Shown: positions 5,830-11,556 of the stretch, piece by piece
Layout: every line of letters begins with the position of its first letter
Numbering within the stretch: the first letter of the stretch is position 1
Source of the DNA: Holdemanella porci
GTDB lineage: Bacteria; Bacillota_I; Bacilli_A; Erysipelotrichales; Erysipelotrichaceae
Length of the DNA stretch: 11,556 nucleotides
Direction of reading: 5' to 3'
Assembly (NCBI RefSeq): GCF_019052655.1
Contig: NZ_JAHQVB010000063.1
Location: 1-11,556, forward strand
The notes under the pieces: generated by a model
Seen by the model: the letters and a program-made list of their open reading frames with translations, nothing else
Databases searched by the model: none
Told to the model about the DNA's origin: nothing
Position numbers and translations under genes: made by a program

Positions 5830-7526
5830 AAACTCAATTAGAAAATGCTTTAGCTTTTGCTAATAATAATGTAAAGGTTTTTCCTTTAAGTTACAACTCT
5901 AAAAGTGAACAAATTCTATCTTCATGGAAAAATGAAGCGACAACAGATGTGAATCAAATTAGGAAATGGTTTGAAAACACAAATTGCAATCTAGCAATAC
6001 GTACGGGGAATGGACTTGCGGTGATTGATGTGGATGTGAAAAATTCAGAAGAGGGTAAGAAGCTGATTCTAGAAAAATTAAAAGAATTTCCAAATACTTT
6101 TACGGTTCAAACTCCGTCAGGCGGATATCATTTTTATTATAGGGTGGACCGATTAGTGAAATGTCGTGTCCGAGTCCATGAGGAAATTGACATTCGTGGA
6201 GAAAATGGGTATGTAGTTGGTCCAGGAAGTTGTATAAATGGAAAATTTTATGAGATCAAAAATAATGTTCCTATTGCCCAGGCAACAGAGTCTGTCTATT
6301 CATTTATGGAAGGCTATGTTCAAACAAAACAAAGAAAAATCATTTCATCAGGTCAATATTTAGAGGGTCAACGCAACGATTATTTGTTTCGGATGGCATG
6401 TTCTTTACAGTCCAAAGGATTAGATGATGATGCTATTTGTTCAGCAATTTCTATTGAAAACGAGAAGAAGTGTTATCCTCCCTTGAAGCAGAGCGAGATA
6501 GAGCGTTTATGTAAGAGTTCTATGCGATATGAAAAGGGGAATTTGACAATAAAAAATGAAGTAACATGTACGAATCGTTACACAGCATGTGAATTGATTA
6601 ATGCACAGGAGGATGAGTCACTTGAAATTGTGGAAAACATGCTATCAGTTGGCGTTGCTATATTAGGAGCTCCGCAGAAAACAGGTAAGACATTCTTTTG
6701 TATACAGCTGGCAGATTCAATTGTAAATGGAACAAACTTTTTAGGTAGAAAAGTTGTACAAGGTTCTGCATTGTATTTGGCTTTTGAAGATCATAAGACA
6801 ATGATTCAAAAAAGACTAAAGAGAATGGGAATAAAGCCAAATGATCAATTTGTGATTGATGTACTAAAATCAAATTCAGAGTTTGATTTAAATACACGTA
6901 TACAGCAGGAAAAAGAAATTAATCCAGATTTAAGATTAGTTGTTATCGATACATTTGCCAAGATTCGAAAAAGTATAGATCGAGATTATGAAACAGAATA
7001 CAAAGAAGTATCATCTTATCATGAACTAGCCTTTCAATATAATATAGTGATTGTACTTGTAACACATCTTCGTAAAGAAATTAATGTGGATCAACCGTTC
7101 GATGCAATCTATGGATCAAGAGGATTGACAGCAGGAGCAGACAGTATATTGGTAATGTATAAAAGGAGTCACATCTCAAATTCAAGACAACTTTCAATAC
7201 AAGGCAAAGATATTCCGGATGATGAAATAACACTTGTCCAGAATGAAAATTGTATGCTGGTAGTTTCTGAAGATGAGTTTGATGAACAGATTGACGATAA
7301 TTTAAGTAAAGTTATCAACTATATTGTTGAAAATAAAAACTATATAGGTTCGCATGATGCGTTGTGTTCAAAGTTGAAATTAAATATACGTGGTAAAGGA
7401 CTACAAACATTGTTGAAGAAGAATATTGACTTATTGAAAGATTCAAATATTTATTATGAAGTTTTGCCTAGAACCAGTAAAGCGAGGCAAATGAAAATGA
7501 CTTATTTAGGAGATGAAGCACTTTGA
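5826..7526 (+). CDS. Primase-polymerase / RepA-like helicase replication protein
   Basis: A 566-residue fusion with three visible parts. Residues about 1-160 are a bifunctional primase-polymerase domain: VIDVDV with Asp68/Asp70, SGGYHFYY with His102, and IDIRGENGYVVGPGS with Asp122. Residues about 175-240 resemble a primase C-terminal domain (GQRNDYLFRMACSLQSKGLD). Residues about 265-470 are a RecA/RepA-type ATPase: Walker A GAPQKTGKTF at 281-290, Walker B LRLVVIDTF at 369-377, and VTHLRK near 412. Such proteins prime and unwind DNA for plasmid or element replication, and here probably drive replication of the excised circle. The start ATG 5826 overlaps the previous stop, with GAGGTG at 5812-5817. 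The probable origin structure lies directly downstream (7529-7580). All key residues are present, so I expect it to be functional. Confidence 0.85.
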   Translation: MKTQLENALAFANNNVKVFPLSYNSKSEQILSSWKNEATTDVNQIRKWFENTNCNLAIRTGNGLAVIDVDVKNSEEGKKLILEKLKEFPNTFTVQTPSGGYHFYYRVDRLVKCRVRVHEEIDIRGENGYVVGPGSCINGKFYEIKNNVPIAQATESVYSFMEGYVQTKQRKIISSGQYLEGQRNDYLFRMACSLQSKGLDDDAICSAISIENEKKCYPPLKQSEIERLCKSSMRYEKGNLTIKNEVTCTNRYTACELINAQEDESLEIVENMLSVGVAILGAPQKTGKTFFCIQLADSIVNGTNFLGRKVVQGSALYLAFEDHKTMIQKRLKRMGIKPNDQFVIDVLKSNSEFDLNTRIQQEKEINPDLRLVVIDTFAKIRKSIDRDYETEYKEVSSYHELAFQYNIVIVLVTHLRKEINVDQPFDAIYGSRGLTAGADSILVMYKRSHISNSRQLSIQGKDIPDDEITLVQNENCMLVVSEDEFDEQIDDNLSKVINYIVENKNYIGSHDALCSKLKLNIRGKGLQTLLKKNIDLLKDSNIYYEVLPRTSKARQMKMTYLGDEAL

Positions 7527-7528
7527 CA

Positions 7529-7580
7529 ATGACGGTGTGACGGTTTTGGGGATATACCCTTCCAATCGTCATATCGTCAT
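7529..7580. other. Iteron-bearing hairpin, candidate replication origin or oriT
   Basis: ATGACGGTGTGACGGTT (7529-7545) is the inverted counterpart of AATCGTCATATCGTCAT (7564-7580). Fourteen of 17 positions pair perfectly and the other three would be G-U in RNA. The 18-base loop carries an inner GGG(ATATA)CCC stem (7549-7559). Each arm is itself a tandem 8-base repeat: TGACGGTG/TGACGGTT in one and TCGTCATA twice in the other. Position between the replication gene and mobC fits an initiator-binding origin, an oriT, or a transcription attenuator between the two gene blocks; the sequence alone does not decide. Confidence 0.5.
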
Positions 7581-7626
7581 AAATTATTTGGCAGAATAAT
7601 AAGGAAAATGTATTAGCAAGCAACGC

Positions 7627-7642
7627 ATATGGTCACCCATAT
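7627..7642. other. Short inverted repeat before mobC, candidate oriT element
   Basis: ATATGG (7627-7632) and CCATAT (7637-7642) form perfect arms around TCAC, 22 bases before the mobC start. Relaxase recognition sites often contain such a repeat beside the nick site and upstream of mobC, so the 7580-7650 stretch is the best oriT candidate. No nick-site consensus could be confirmed. Confidence 0.4.
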
Positions 7643-7663
7643 ACAGAAGGGAGGTCATCAAAT

Positions 7664-7999
7664 ATGACGCGAAAACGAGAACATCGAATGACGGTGCGTT
7701 TGAATGGGGATGAATATACTAAAGTTTTGAGTAAGATTGAAAGGTCTGGATTATCCAAACAGGAGTATATCTTATCTTCGATTCTGAATAAAAAGATTCA
7801 GGAAAGATTGAATGTGGATTATTTTAAATTAATAAATGAAGTAAATCATGTGGGAACAAATCTAAATCAGATCGCAAGAAAATTAAATAGTAATGAGTCT
7901 ATTTTGAAGGATGAGATCATTAAAAATCAGACGTTGCTCAATCAGGTTTTGAAGAATCTTAATGATCAAATTAAAGGAAATTCAAATGGCAACAACTAA
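7664..7999 (+). CDS. mobC: MobC-family mobilization accessory protein
   Basis: A 111-residue protein with an N-terminal ribbon-helix-helix (MTVRLNGDEYTKVLSKIERS, then GLSKQEYILSSILNKKI). The C-terminal helix NEVNHVGTNLNQIARKLNSN is characteristic of the MobC family, which binds oriT and helps the relaxase open and nick DNA. The ATG at 7664 has GGGAGG at 7649-7654. The relaxase start lies inside the gene's end (14-bp overlap), so both are made together. A second, shorter-motif relative sits at 5503-5829. Confidence 0.85.
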   Translation: MTRKREHRMTVRLNGDEYTKVLSKIERSGLSKQEYILSSILNKKIQERLNVDYFKLINEVNHVGTNLNQIARKLNSNESILKDEIIKNQTLLNQVLKNLNDQIKGNSNGNN

Positions 8000-9269
8000 A
8001 ATCTGGAGCGTTAAAAATCGATTGGATCATGTTCTTGAATATGTATCTAACGAAGATAAGACAATCGATAAACTTGGATCGTATGTTTCAAGAAATGAAG
8101 CTACAGAAAATCAGAAATATATGACTTGCGTGAACTGTTCTGGCAATGATCCATTTACAAGTATGATGAATTTAAAAGAAGCCTTTCACGATACATCAAA
8201 TATTATTGCGTATCATGCGATACAATCATTTAAGCCACACGAAACAAATGCAGATACAGTTCATGAAATTGGTGTTGAAACCGCAACACGATTATATGGA
8301 GATAAATATCAGTTTGTCGTATGCACACATTTGGATAAGGACCATCTGCATAATCATATTGTATTGAATCCAATATCGATTGTTGATGGTAAAAGATATC
8401 ATAATTCGATGAAAGATATTTACCAGTTAAGAGAAGTATCTGATGAAATATGTAAAGAATACGGATTGAGTATAGTGGAAAAACCACAAGGAAAAGGACA
8501 ATCTAGAAGTCAGTATTATTCGGCTAGGAGCTATATTCGAGAAATAAAAAAAGACATAGATGCTGCTTGTATACGTGCATTTACAGTCAAAGATTTTGTT
8601 CAGGACATGAAACTGGAAGGATATTCATTTGAAGAAGTGGAAGGACTGGACTGCGTAGTTCATCCTAATTATGATAAGCCAATACCATTGTTGTTGCTGG
8701 GACAAAGATATTCTTTGGATTGTATTGAACAGAGAATAGAAAAAGAAGAAGTTAGATATGTTCCATTAAAGATTGTTTACAAACAAAAAGATGCAGATCG
8801 TATTTATGGACAATATAAAAGTGGAATGTTTAAAAGTTTTATGAAAGAAGTAGTCAAATTTCAAGTGTTATTAGGTATTCTTCCGAATTATTCTGCAACA
8901 AAAATAAAGCTTTCAAAAGAAATGCGAAAAGAATGTAGAAAGCTAGATCTTATCACAAATGCAACAACCATTACGGCAAAAAATGATATTGATACATTAG
9001 AAAAACTAGAATCCTATGTAGACTTACTAGATAAACAGATGAATGAATTACTGGTACAAAGAAAGTATTTGTATTCCAAATCCTACAAAGAAAAGGATCT
9101 AATTGCCAAGGCAAAACTATCCAAAGAAGCAAAAGCATTAACGCCGGATATTAAAGAATTAAGAAGTCAGATCAAGAGTCTAGACTATATAAGAAAACGT
9201 TCAACAAGGTATAGAGAATATAATAAACAGTTAGAACAAAAAAGGAATTTAGATAAACAAAGAGCTTGA
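7986..9269 (+). CDS. mobA: MOBP-type relaxase
   Basis: DNA relaxase that nicks oriT and leads the transferred strand into the recipient. I choose ATG 7986 because the protein then begins MATTKIWSVKNRLDHVLEYV, the usual relaxase start, with AAAGGA just upstream; the ATG at 7962 adds eight atypical residues. In the 427-residue form, Tyr19 (EYVSN) is a candidate nucleophile, and motif II contains AYHAIQSFKPHE (His77). Motif III, THLDKDHLHNHIV, carries the metal-binding His115, Asp117, His120, His122 and His124. From about 330 to the end the chain is a lysine-rich coiled coil. The length is normal and no break is seen. It overlaps mobC by 14 bp, and its stop lies inside a hairpin (9263-9292). There is no coupling protein or transfer channel nearby, so it must use a helper. 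Confidence 0.9.
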   Translation: MATTKIWSVKNRLDHVLEYVSNEDKTIDKLGSYVSRNEATENQKYMTCVNCSGNDPFTSMMNLKEAFHDTSNIIAYHAIQSFKPHETNADTVHEIGVETATRLYGDKYQFVVCTHLDKDHLHNHIVLNPISIVDGKRYHNSMKDIYQLREVSDEICKEYGLSIVEKPQGKGQSRSQYYSARSYIREIKKDIDAACIRAFTVKDFVQDMKLEGYSFEEVEGLDCVVHPNYDKPIPLLLLGQRYSLDCIEQRIEKEEVRYVPLKIVYKQKDADRIYGQYKSGMFKSFMKEVVKFQVLLGILPNYSATKIKLSKEMRKECRKLDLITNATTITAKNDIDTLEKLESYVDLLDKQMNELLVQRKYLYSKSYKEKDLIAKAKLSKEAKALTPDIKELRSQIKSLDYIRKRSTRYREYNKQLEQKRNLDKQRA

Positions 9270-9292
9270 GTAAATGATGTTTTACCCAAGCT
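9263..9292. terminator. Hairpin over the relaxase stop codon, bidirectional terminator candidate
   Basis: AGCTTGAGTAAA (9263-9274) pairs with TTTACCCAAGCT (9281-9292) with one mismatch in 12 and a six-base loop; the relaxase TGA (9267-9269) is inside the first arm. It separates two convergent genes. The T-runs on both sides are poor (TTTAATT rightward, CTTTGTTT leftward), so termination efficiency is uncertain. Confidence 0.6.
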
Positions 9293-9321
9293 TTAATTAG
9301 TGATAAATAAGTGCTGTTTTC

Positions 9322-10626
9322 TTAACGTGATGAATCAACAAAGAGTGTAGAACTTTTTAATGTTAAATCTTTATCGTTAAATGATTTGATGTCAATAAGG
9401 ATTTTGATCATCATATCTTTATTGTTGGTTTCTGTATAGTAATCCAAAATAAAGTTTTGAATAAGTGGAATACCTTCGTACACATTGTTCTGCAAGAGTG
9501 ACTGATAATACAAAATGATATTTTTTTCAAAATCAATATATTGTTTTTGAATACGAGCACTTATAGATTGCAAAAAAGGCTTGTAAAAATCGTCTGCATA
9601 TTCTAAATGAGATTCTATATAATCTAAACATTTTAGATACTCCTTCTGTTTGTAATATGAATAGGGTATGAAATAACATAAATCACAAGATGGATCTTTG
9701 TTTTCAATTGCTAGATTTGTGTATTTTATACATTCACTGTATTGACAGTTTAATAGATAGCACCAAGCTAAACTATGATACATGGTTGAAATATATTTAT
9801 TACTCGATTGGTCAATATTGTTTAGTAATTCTGTTAGCTTTTGAATTGAGCTTTCATAGAGTCCTAAGTTTGTTAAACAATTACATTGAAAAAAATCAAT
9901 AAAAAACATTGTTGTATAGTTTTGTAATCGATTGAAAATGCTTCTGGATTTTTCGCAATATGTATATGCTAACGCAGATCTGTTTGTTTCAGCATATATA
10001 CTAATTAGTTCAAATGTGCAAAGTGCAGCGATGTCAGGAATATTTGAAGATAAAGACAAACATTTTTTAAAGTACTTTTCAGCCACAAAATTTGTAGATG
10101 GATTTCTTTTATAATAAATACCTAAAATACAATAAAAGATTGATAAATCTTTGGAATTAATGGCATCTAAATTAGACTCGATTAATTTTTTTGCATCATT
10201 AATAAAGGTTTCATTACAATTAAATCGTATTAGATAAAAAAGATTTAAAAGATTAAATAAAAAAAATCCACTGCTATTTTCATATATGTCTCGTTTACTT
10301 AAAATTAATTCCAGTAATTGTTTCTCTTTAAAAGTATTGGAATTACATAGAGCGTAAAATATTTCATCAATATTATTTTCTAATTCTATGTAAAATTTAA
10401 GAGAATCATCGAATTTTAAGTTATAAAAATCATTTAATTGATTAATGGTTCCATCAGGAAAATTTCTTTTCCCGTTTTCCAAATCACTTAAAAAACCTTT
10501 ATTCATAGAAATTGCATCGGCAACGTATGTTAATGAAAGTCCATCAATAATTCTTTGATGTCTAAAATATGCACCTGTCAAATTTAAATTTTCTGTATAA
10601 ATTGGAATTTTATGTTTATATGGCAT
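9322..10626 (-). CDS. HTH + TPR-like regulator of RRNPP (Rgg/PlcR/NprR) architecture
   Basis: A 434-residue protein with a Cro/C1-type helix-turn-helix at about 17-72 (TGAYFRHQRIIDGLSLTYVA, FLSDLENGKRNFPDGTINQL). A helical region of about 350 residues follows, with TPR-like spacing; the clearest stretches are AEKYFKKCLSLSSNIPD, ALAYTYCEKSRSIFNRL, SSIQKLTELLNNID and ECIKYTNLAIENK. This is the layout of RRNPP regulators, whose TPR domain binds a secreted-then-imported peptide and whose HTH controls conjugation, virulence or competence. The start ATG 10624-10626 has a very good GAGGTGAT site six bases upstream. A second XRE gene ends 55 bp before it on the same strand, and a signal-peptide-bearing small gene diverges beyond that. 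Peptide sensing is inference from architecture; no TPR consensus was computed. Confidence 0.75.
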   Translation of the reverse strand: MPYKHKIPIYTENLNLTGAYFRHQRIIDGLSLTYVADAISMNKGFLSDLENGKRNFPDGTINQLNDFYNLKFDDSLKFYIELENNIDEIFYALCNSNTFKEKQLLELILSKRDIYENSSGFFLFNLLNLFYLIRFNCNETFINDAKKLIESNLDAINSKDLSIFYCILGIYYKRNPSTNFVAEKYFKKCLSLSSNIPDIAALCTFELISIYAETNRSALAYTYCEKSRSIFNRLQNYTTMFFIDFFQCNCLTNLGLYESSIQKLTELLNNIDQSSNKYISTMYHSLAWCYLLNCQYSECIKYTNLAIENKDPSCDLCYFIPYSYYKQKEYLKCLDYIESHLEYADDFYKPFLQSISARIQKQYIDFEKNIILYYQSLLQNNVYEGIPLIQNFILDYYTETNNKDMMIKILIDIKSFNDKDLTLKSSTLFVDSSR

Positions 10627-10681
10627 AAAAGCATCACCTCAGTGGATTAATAGTAACATAAAGTGATGTGTATTTCTTGTT

Positions 10682-11032
10682 TTATTTTTTTAATAAGTTT
10701 ACTAAATTTACACAATTAGCGAGTATGGTTGAAATGATTGCTTTTTCATCTAGTTCTAAATCGTTAAGCCCTTTTAAAATACTATAATTATCAATTATGA
10801 GCTTCTCATATATATTAGAGGATTCAGGAGTGCTTCTTATGCTAGTTCGTCCTAATATAAAATCTGTAGAAACATCAAAGTAATCAGCTAGAAGACATAA
10901 TTCATAAATATCAATGTCTCTTTGCTCATTTTCTAATCTACTAACTGACTGCTGAGATTTACTTATTAATTCACCAATGTCCTCTTGTTTCATTTTATGT
11001 TCTAAACGTAATTTTTTAACATTATTCTTCAT
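10682..11032 (-). CDS. Small XRE-family regulator
   Basis: A 116-residue protein with a Cro/C1-type helix-turn-helix at about 1-62 (VKKLRLEHKMKQEDIGELIS, SQQSVSRLENEQRDIDIYEL, FDVSTDFILGRTS). A short C-terminal helical part of about 50 residues follows and may dimerise. The start ATG 11030-11032 has no recognisable ribosome binding site; TATAAT sits directly against it, so translation initiation or the start itself is uncertain. The gene lies upstream of the RRNPP-type regulator on the same strand (55-bp gap, probable operon) and is divergent from the small secreted-peptide gene. It could repress both directions. Identification as XRE is firm, target unknown. Confidence 0.8.
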   Translation of the reverse strand: MKNNVKKLRLEHKMKQEDIGELISKSQQSVSRLENEQRDIDIYELCLLADYFDVSTDFILGRTSIRSTPESSNIYEKLIIDNYSILKGLNDLELDEKAIISTILANCVNLVNLLKK

Positions 11033-11134
11033 ATTATAATTTTAATATTTTAAAACTCTTTATATACTCATTAATTGGATTAGCGCACATTAAAGACGGG
11101 TATAAGTACTCATCTAAAGTGTAGCAATTACAAA

Positions 11135-11181
11135 GTTAGTAAACGTACGAGAGTTTAATTTAGGATAGGTGTTCGTATAAT
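11135..11181 (+). promoter_or_regulatory. Promoter and operator candidate of the small secreted peptide
   Basis: TATAAT at 11176-11181 is a perfect -10. The matching -35 position (GTTTAA, 11153-11158) is poor, which suggests activation or modulation. An inverted repeat TAAAC (11140-11144) N8 GTTTA (11153-11157) overlaps that -35. GTTAGTAAAC (11135-11144) recurs exactly at 11411-11420 before metK. The half-site resembles the GTTTAC sites near xis. Confidence 0.5.
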
Positions 11182-11203
11182 TAAAATCAAAGGAGAGAGA
11201 AAA

Positions 11204-11386
11204 ATGAAAAAAATATTTTTAATAGGAATATTGGTTTTACTTATGTTCCCAATCCAGGTTTATGCAGAAGAAAATACCAATATTAATGAAGAAACAGAAA
11301 ATGAGAAGAATCAGGAAAACGAGAAAGACGACAATGATCAAAATTATGAAATAGAAGTATGTAATAACGGCTGGATAAAAAAATGA
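11204..11386 (+). CDS. Small exported peptide precursor, candidate signalling pro-peptide
   Basis: A 60-residue product with a clear signal peptide: MKKIF, then a hydrophobic core to about residue 19 and a VYA cleavage box at 19-21, giving a mature piece of about 39 residues. The mature part begins with an Asn/Glu/Lys/Asp-rich, disordered spacer (about 22-48). It ends in a distinct tail, YEIEVCNNGWIKK, with one cysteine and a tryptophan. A signal peptide, acidic spacer and short C-terminal segment is how Phr/PapR-type pro-peptides are built. AGGAGA at 11191-11196 is correctly spaced before ATG 11204. It diverges from the XRE/RRNPP operon. Translation and export are likely; a signalling role is inference, and a secreted toxin, bacteriocin or lipoprotein-like role is also possible. 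The single cysteine is not in a lipobox. Confidence 0.6.
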   Translation: MKKIFLIGILVLLMFPIQVYAEENTNINEETENEKNQENEKDDNDQNYEIEVCNNGWIKK

Positions 11387-11404
11387 TTTTGTATACTTTT
11401 AATT

Positions 11405-11434
11405 TTGAAGGTTAGTAAACATGGGTATATTTAC
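11405..11434. promoter_or_regulatory. Region upstream of metK with a repeated GTTAGTAAAC motif
   Basis: TTGAAG (11405-11410) and TATTTA (11428-11433) with a 17-base spacer form a possible metK promoter. Within the spacer lies GTTAGTAAAC (11411-11420), an exact copy of the site at 11135-11144. GTAAA (11415-11419) and TTTAC (11430-11434) form a small inverted repeat. No S-box or SMK-type SAM riboswitch signature is visible in the roughly 105 bases before metK. Confidence 0.35.
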
Positions 11435-11492
11435 AGTGTTTTTATTTAGATTCATAATGAAGTCACAAATTTGAGAAGAGGTGATGAAGAAT

Positions 11493-11556
11493 ATGAAAAA
11501 TTATATTTTTACAAGTGAAAGTGTTACTGAAGGTCATCCAGATAAAATTTGTGACC
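11493..11556 (+). CDS. metK: S-adenosylmethionine synthetase, N-terminal part, cut by window edge
   Basis: The frame reads MKNYIFTSESVTEGHPDKIC and continues past the window. TSESVxEGHPDK is the invariant N-terminal motif of methionine adenosyltransferase, with the histidine that contacts ATP and the conserved Asp-Lys of HPDK. The enzyme makes S-adenosylmethionine from methionine and ATP in the cytoplasm. I place the start at ATG 11493 because GAGGTGAT (11478-11485) is correctly spaced before it; an in-frame ATG at 11484 would overlap that site. This is the only clear chromosomal housekeeping gene and marks the right flank of the accessory region. Confidence 0.95.
   Translation, partial: MKNYIFTSESVTEGHPDKICD

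Larger units (their letters stand above)
3562..9300 (+). mobile_element. Integrative mobilizable element, core region
   Basis: This block holds, in order, a leftward XRE repressor, divergent xis and tyrosine recombinase, a ribbon-helix-helix protein, a prim-pol/RecA-like replication protein, MobC and a MOBP relaxase. That is a self-integrating element able to be mobilised. It lacks VirB4, a coupling protein and mating-pore genes, so it is not self-transmissible. The left limit is placed at the terminator behind the repressor. The right limit is uncertain and may extend past the regulator/peptide module to just before metK (about 11490). I found no convincing attL/attR direct repeat by eye. 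Confidence 0.75.

Noticed and set aside
8230..8487. Minus-strand frame inside the relaxase gene
   Set aside because: It lies opposite the metal-binding motif of a clear relaxase and has no initiation signal.
9690..10114. Plus-strand open frames of 60-70 codons inside the RRNPP gene
   Set aside because: They are antisense shadows of a coherent 434-residue protein with good start and ribosome binding site.
11033..11038. TATAAT directly before the small XRE start as a promoter for leaderless mRNA
   Set aside because: A -10 there would start transcription inside the coding sequence, after the ATG, so it cannot serve that start; it is probably AT-rich chance.
11387..11492. SAM riboswitch upstream of metK
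   Set aside because: No S-box core or SMK-type sequestered ribosome binding site could be recognised and the gap is short; the strong GAGGTGAT site appears free.
3340..11492. attL/attR direct repeat bounding the mobilizable element
   Set aside because: I compared the sequence around 3340-3610 with 9270-9321 and 11387-11492 by eye and found no shared stretch long enough to be convincing; GTTAGTAAAC occurs only on the right side.
1..11556. CRISPR array, rRNA or tRNA genes
   Set aside because: No regularly spaced repeats, no rRNA-like conserved stretches and no recognisable tRNA cloverleaf with a TTCGA-type arm were seen.

Overview
The window is AT-rich DNA from a low-GC Gram-positive (Bacillota) bacterium, most likely a gut-type Clostridia or Erysipelotrichia. 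The grounds are strong GGAGG-type ribosome binding sites, TTG starts, and protein families (MobV relaxase tail, XRE regulator with membrane anchors, MOBP relaxase, prim-pol/RepA replication protein, MetK) typical of that phylum. Genus and species cannot be read from the window. Almost all of it is accessory DNA. The only clear housekeeping gene is the first 64 bases of metK at the right edge.

Left part (1-3610): a layered scrapyard. A 5'-truncated MobV-type relaxase tail (32-661) is followed by about 430 bp of non-coding DNA with two palindromes. Then comes an apparently intact two-gene unit: a PAP2-family membrane phosphatase (1098-1760) and an XRE regulator with four predicted membrane segments (1784-2398). 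From 2399 to 3610 there are only remnants: two short minus-strand frames, a truncated ABC-transporter ATPase with an in-frame stop, a tight promoter/inverted repeat/terminator block, and two diverged copies (38 of 42 bases identical) of one terminator hairpin. The second copy terminates the next element's repressor gene; the first looks like the fossil of a related element.

Middle part (about 3562-9300): an integrative mobilizable element. It has a leftward XRE repressor, a divergent xis-like gene, a tyrosine recombinase, a ribbon-helix-helix protein, a prim-pol/RecA-like replication protein, a 137-bp intergenic structure that is the best origin candidate, MobC and a MOBP relaxase. Genes overlap or abut inside two transcription blocks (xis-int-rhh-primpol and mobC-mobA). 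No VirB4, coupling protein or mating-pore gene is present, so transfer would need a helper element.

Right part (9300-11492): a leftward pair of regulators (a small XRE protein and a 434-residue HTH+TPR-like protein of RRNPP architecture) divergent from a 60-residue precursor with a signal peptide, an acidic spacer and a distinct C-terminal tail. This is the layout of a peptide quorum-sensing module and is the most interesting candidate system in the window. GTTTAC/GTAAAC half-sites recur at the xis-repressor control region, in front of the peptide gene and in front of metK. The right boundary of the mobile element, between about 9300 and 11490, could not be fixed because no matching attL/attR pair was found by eye.
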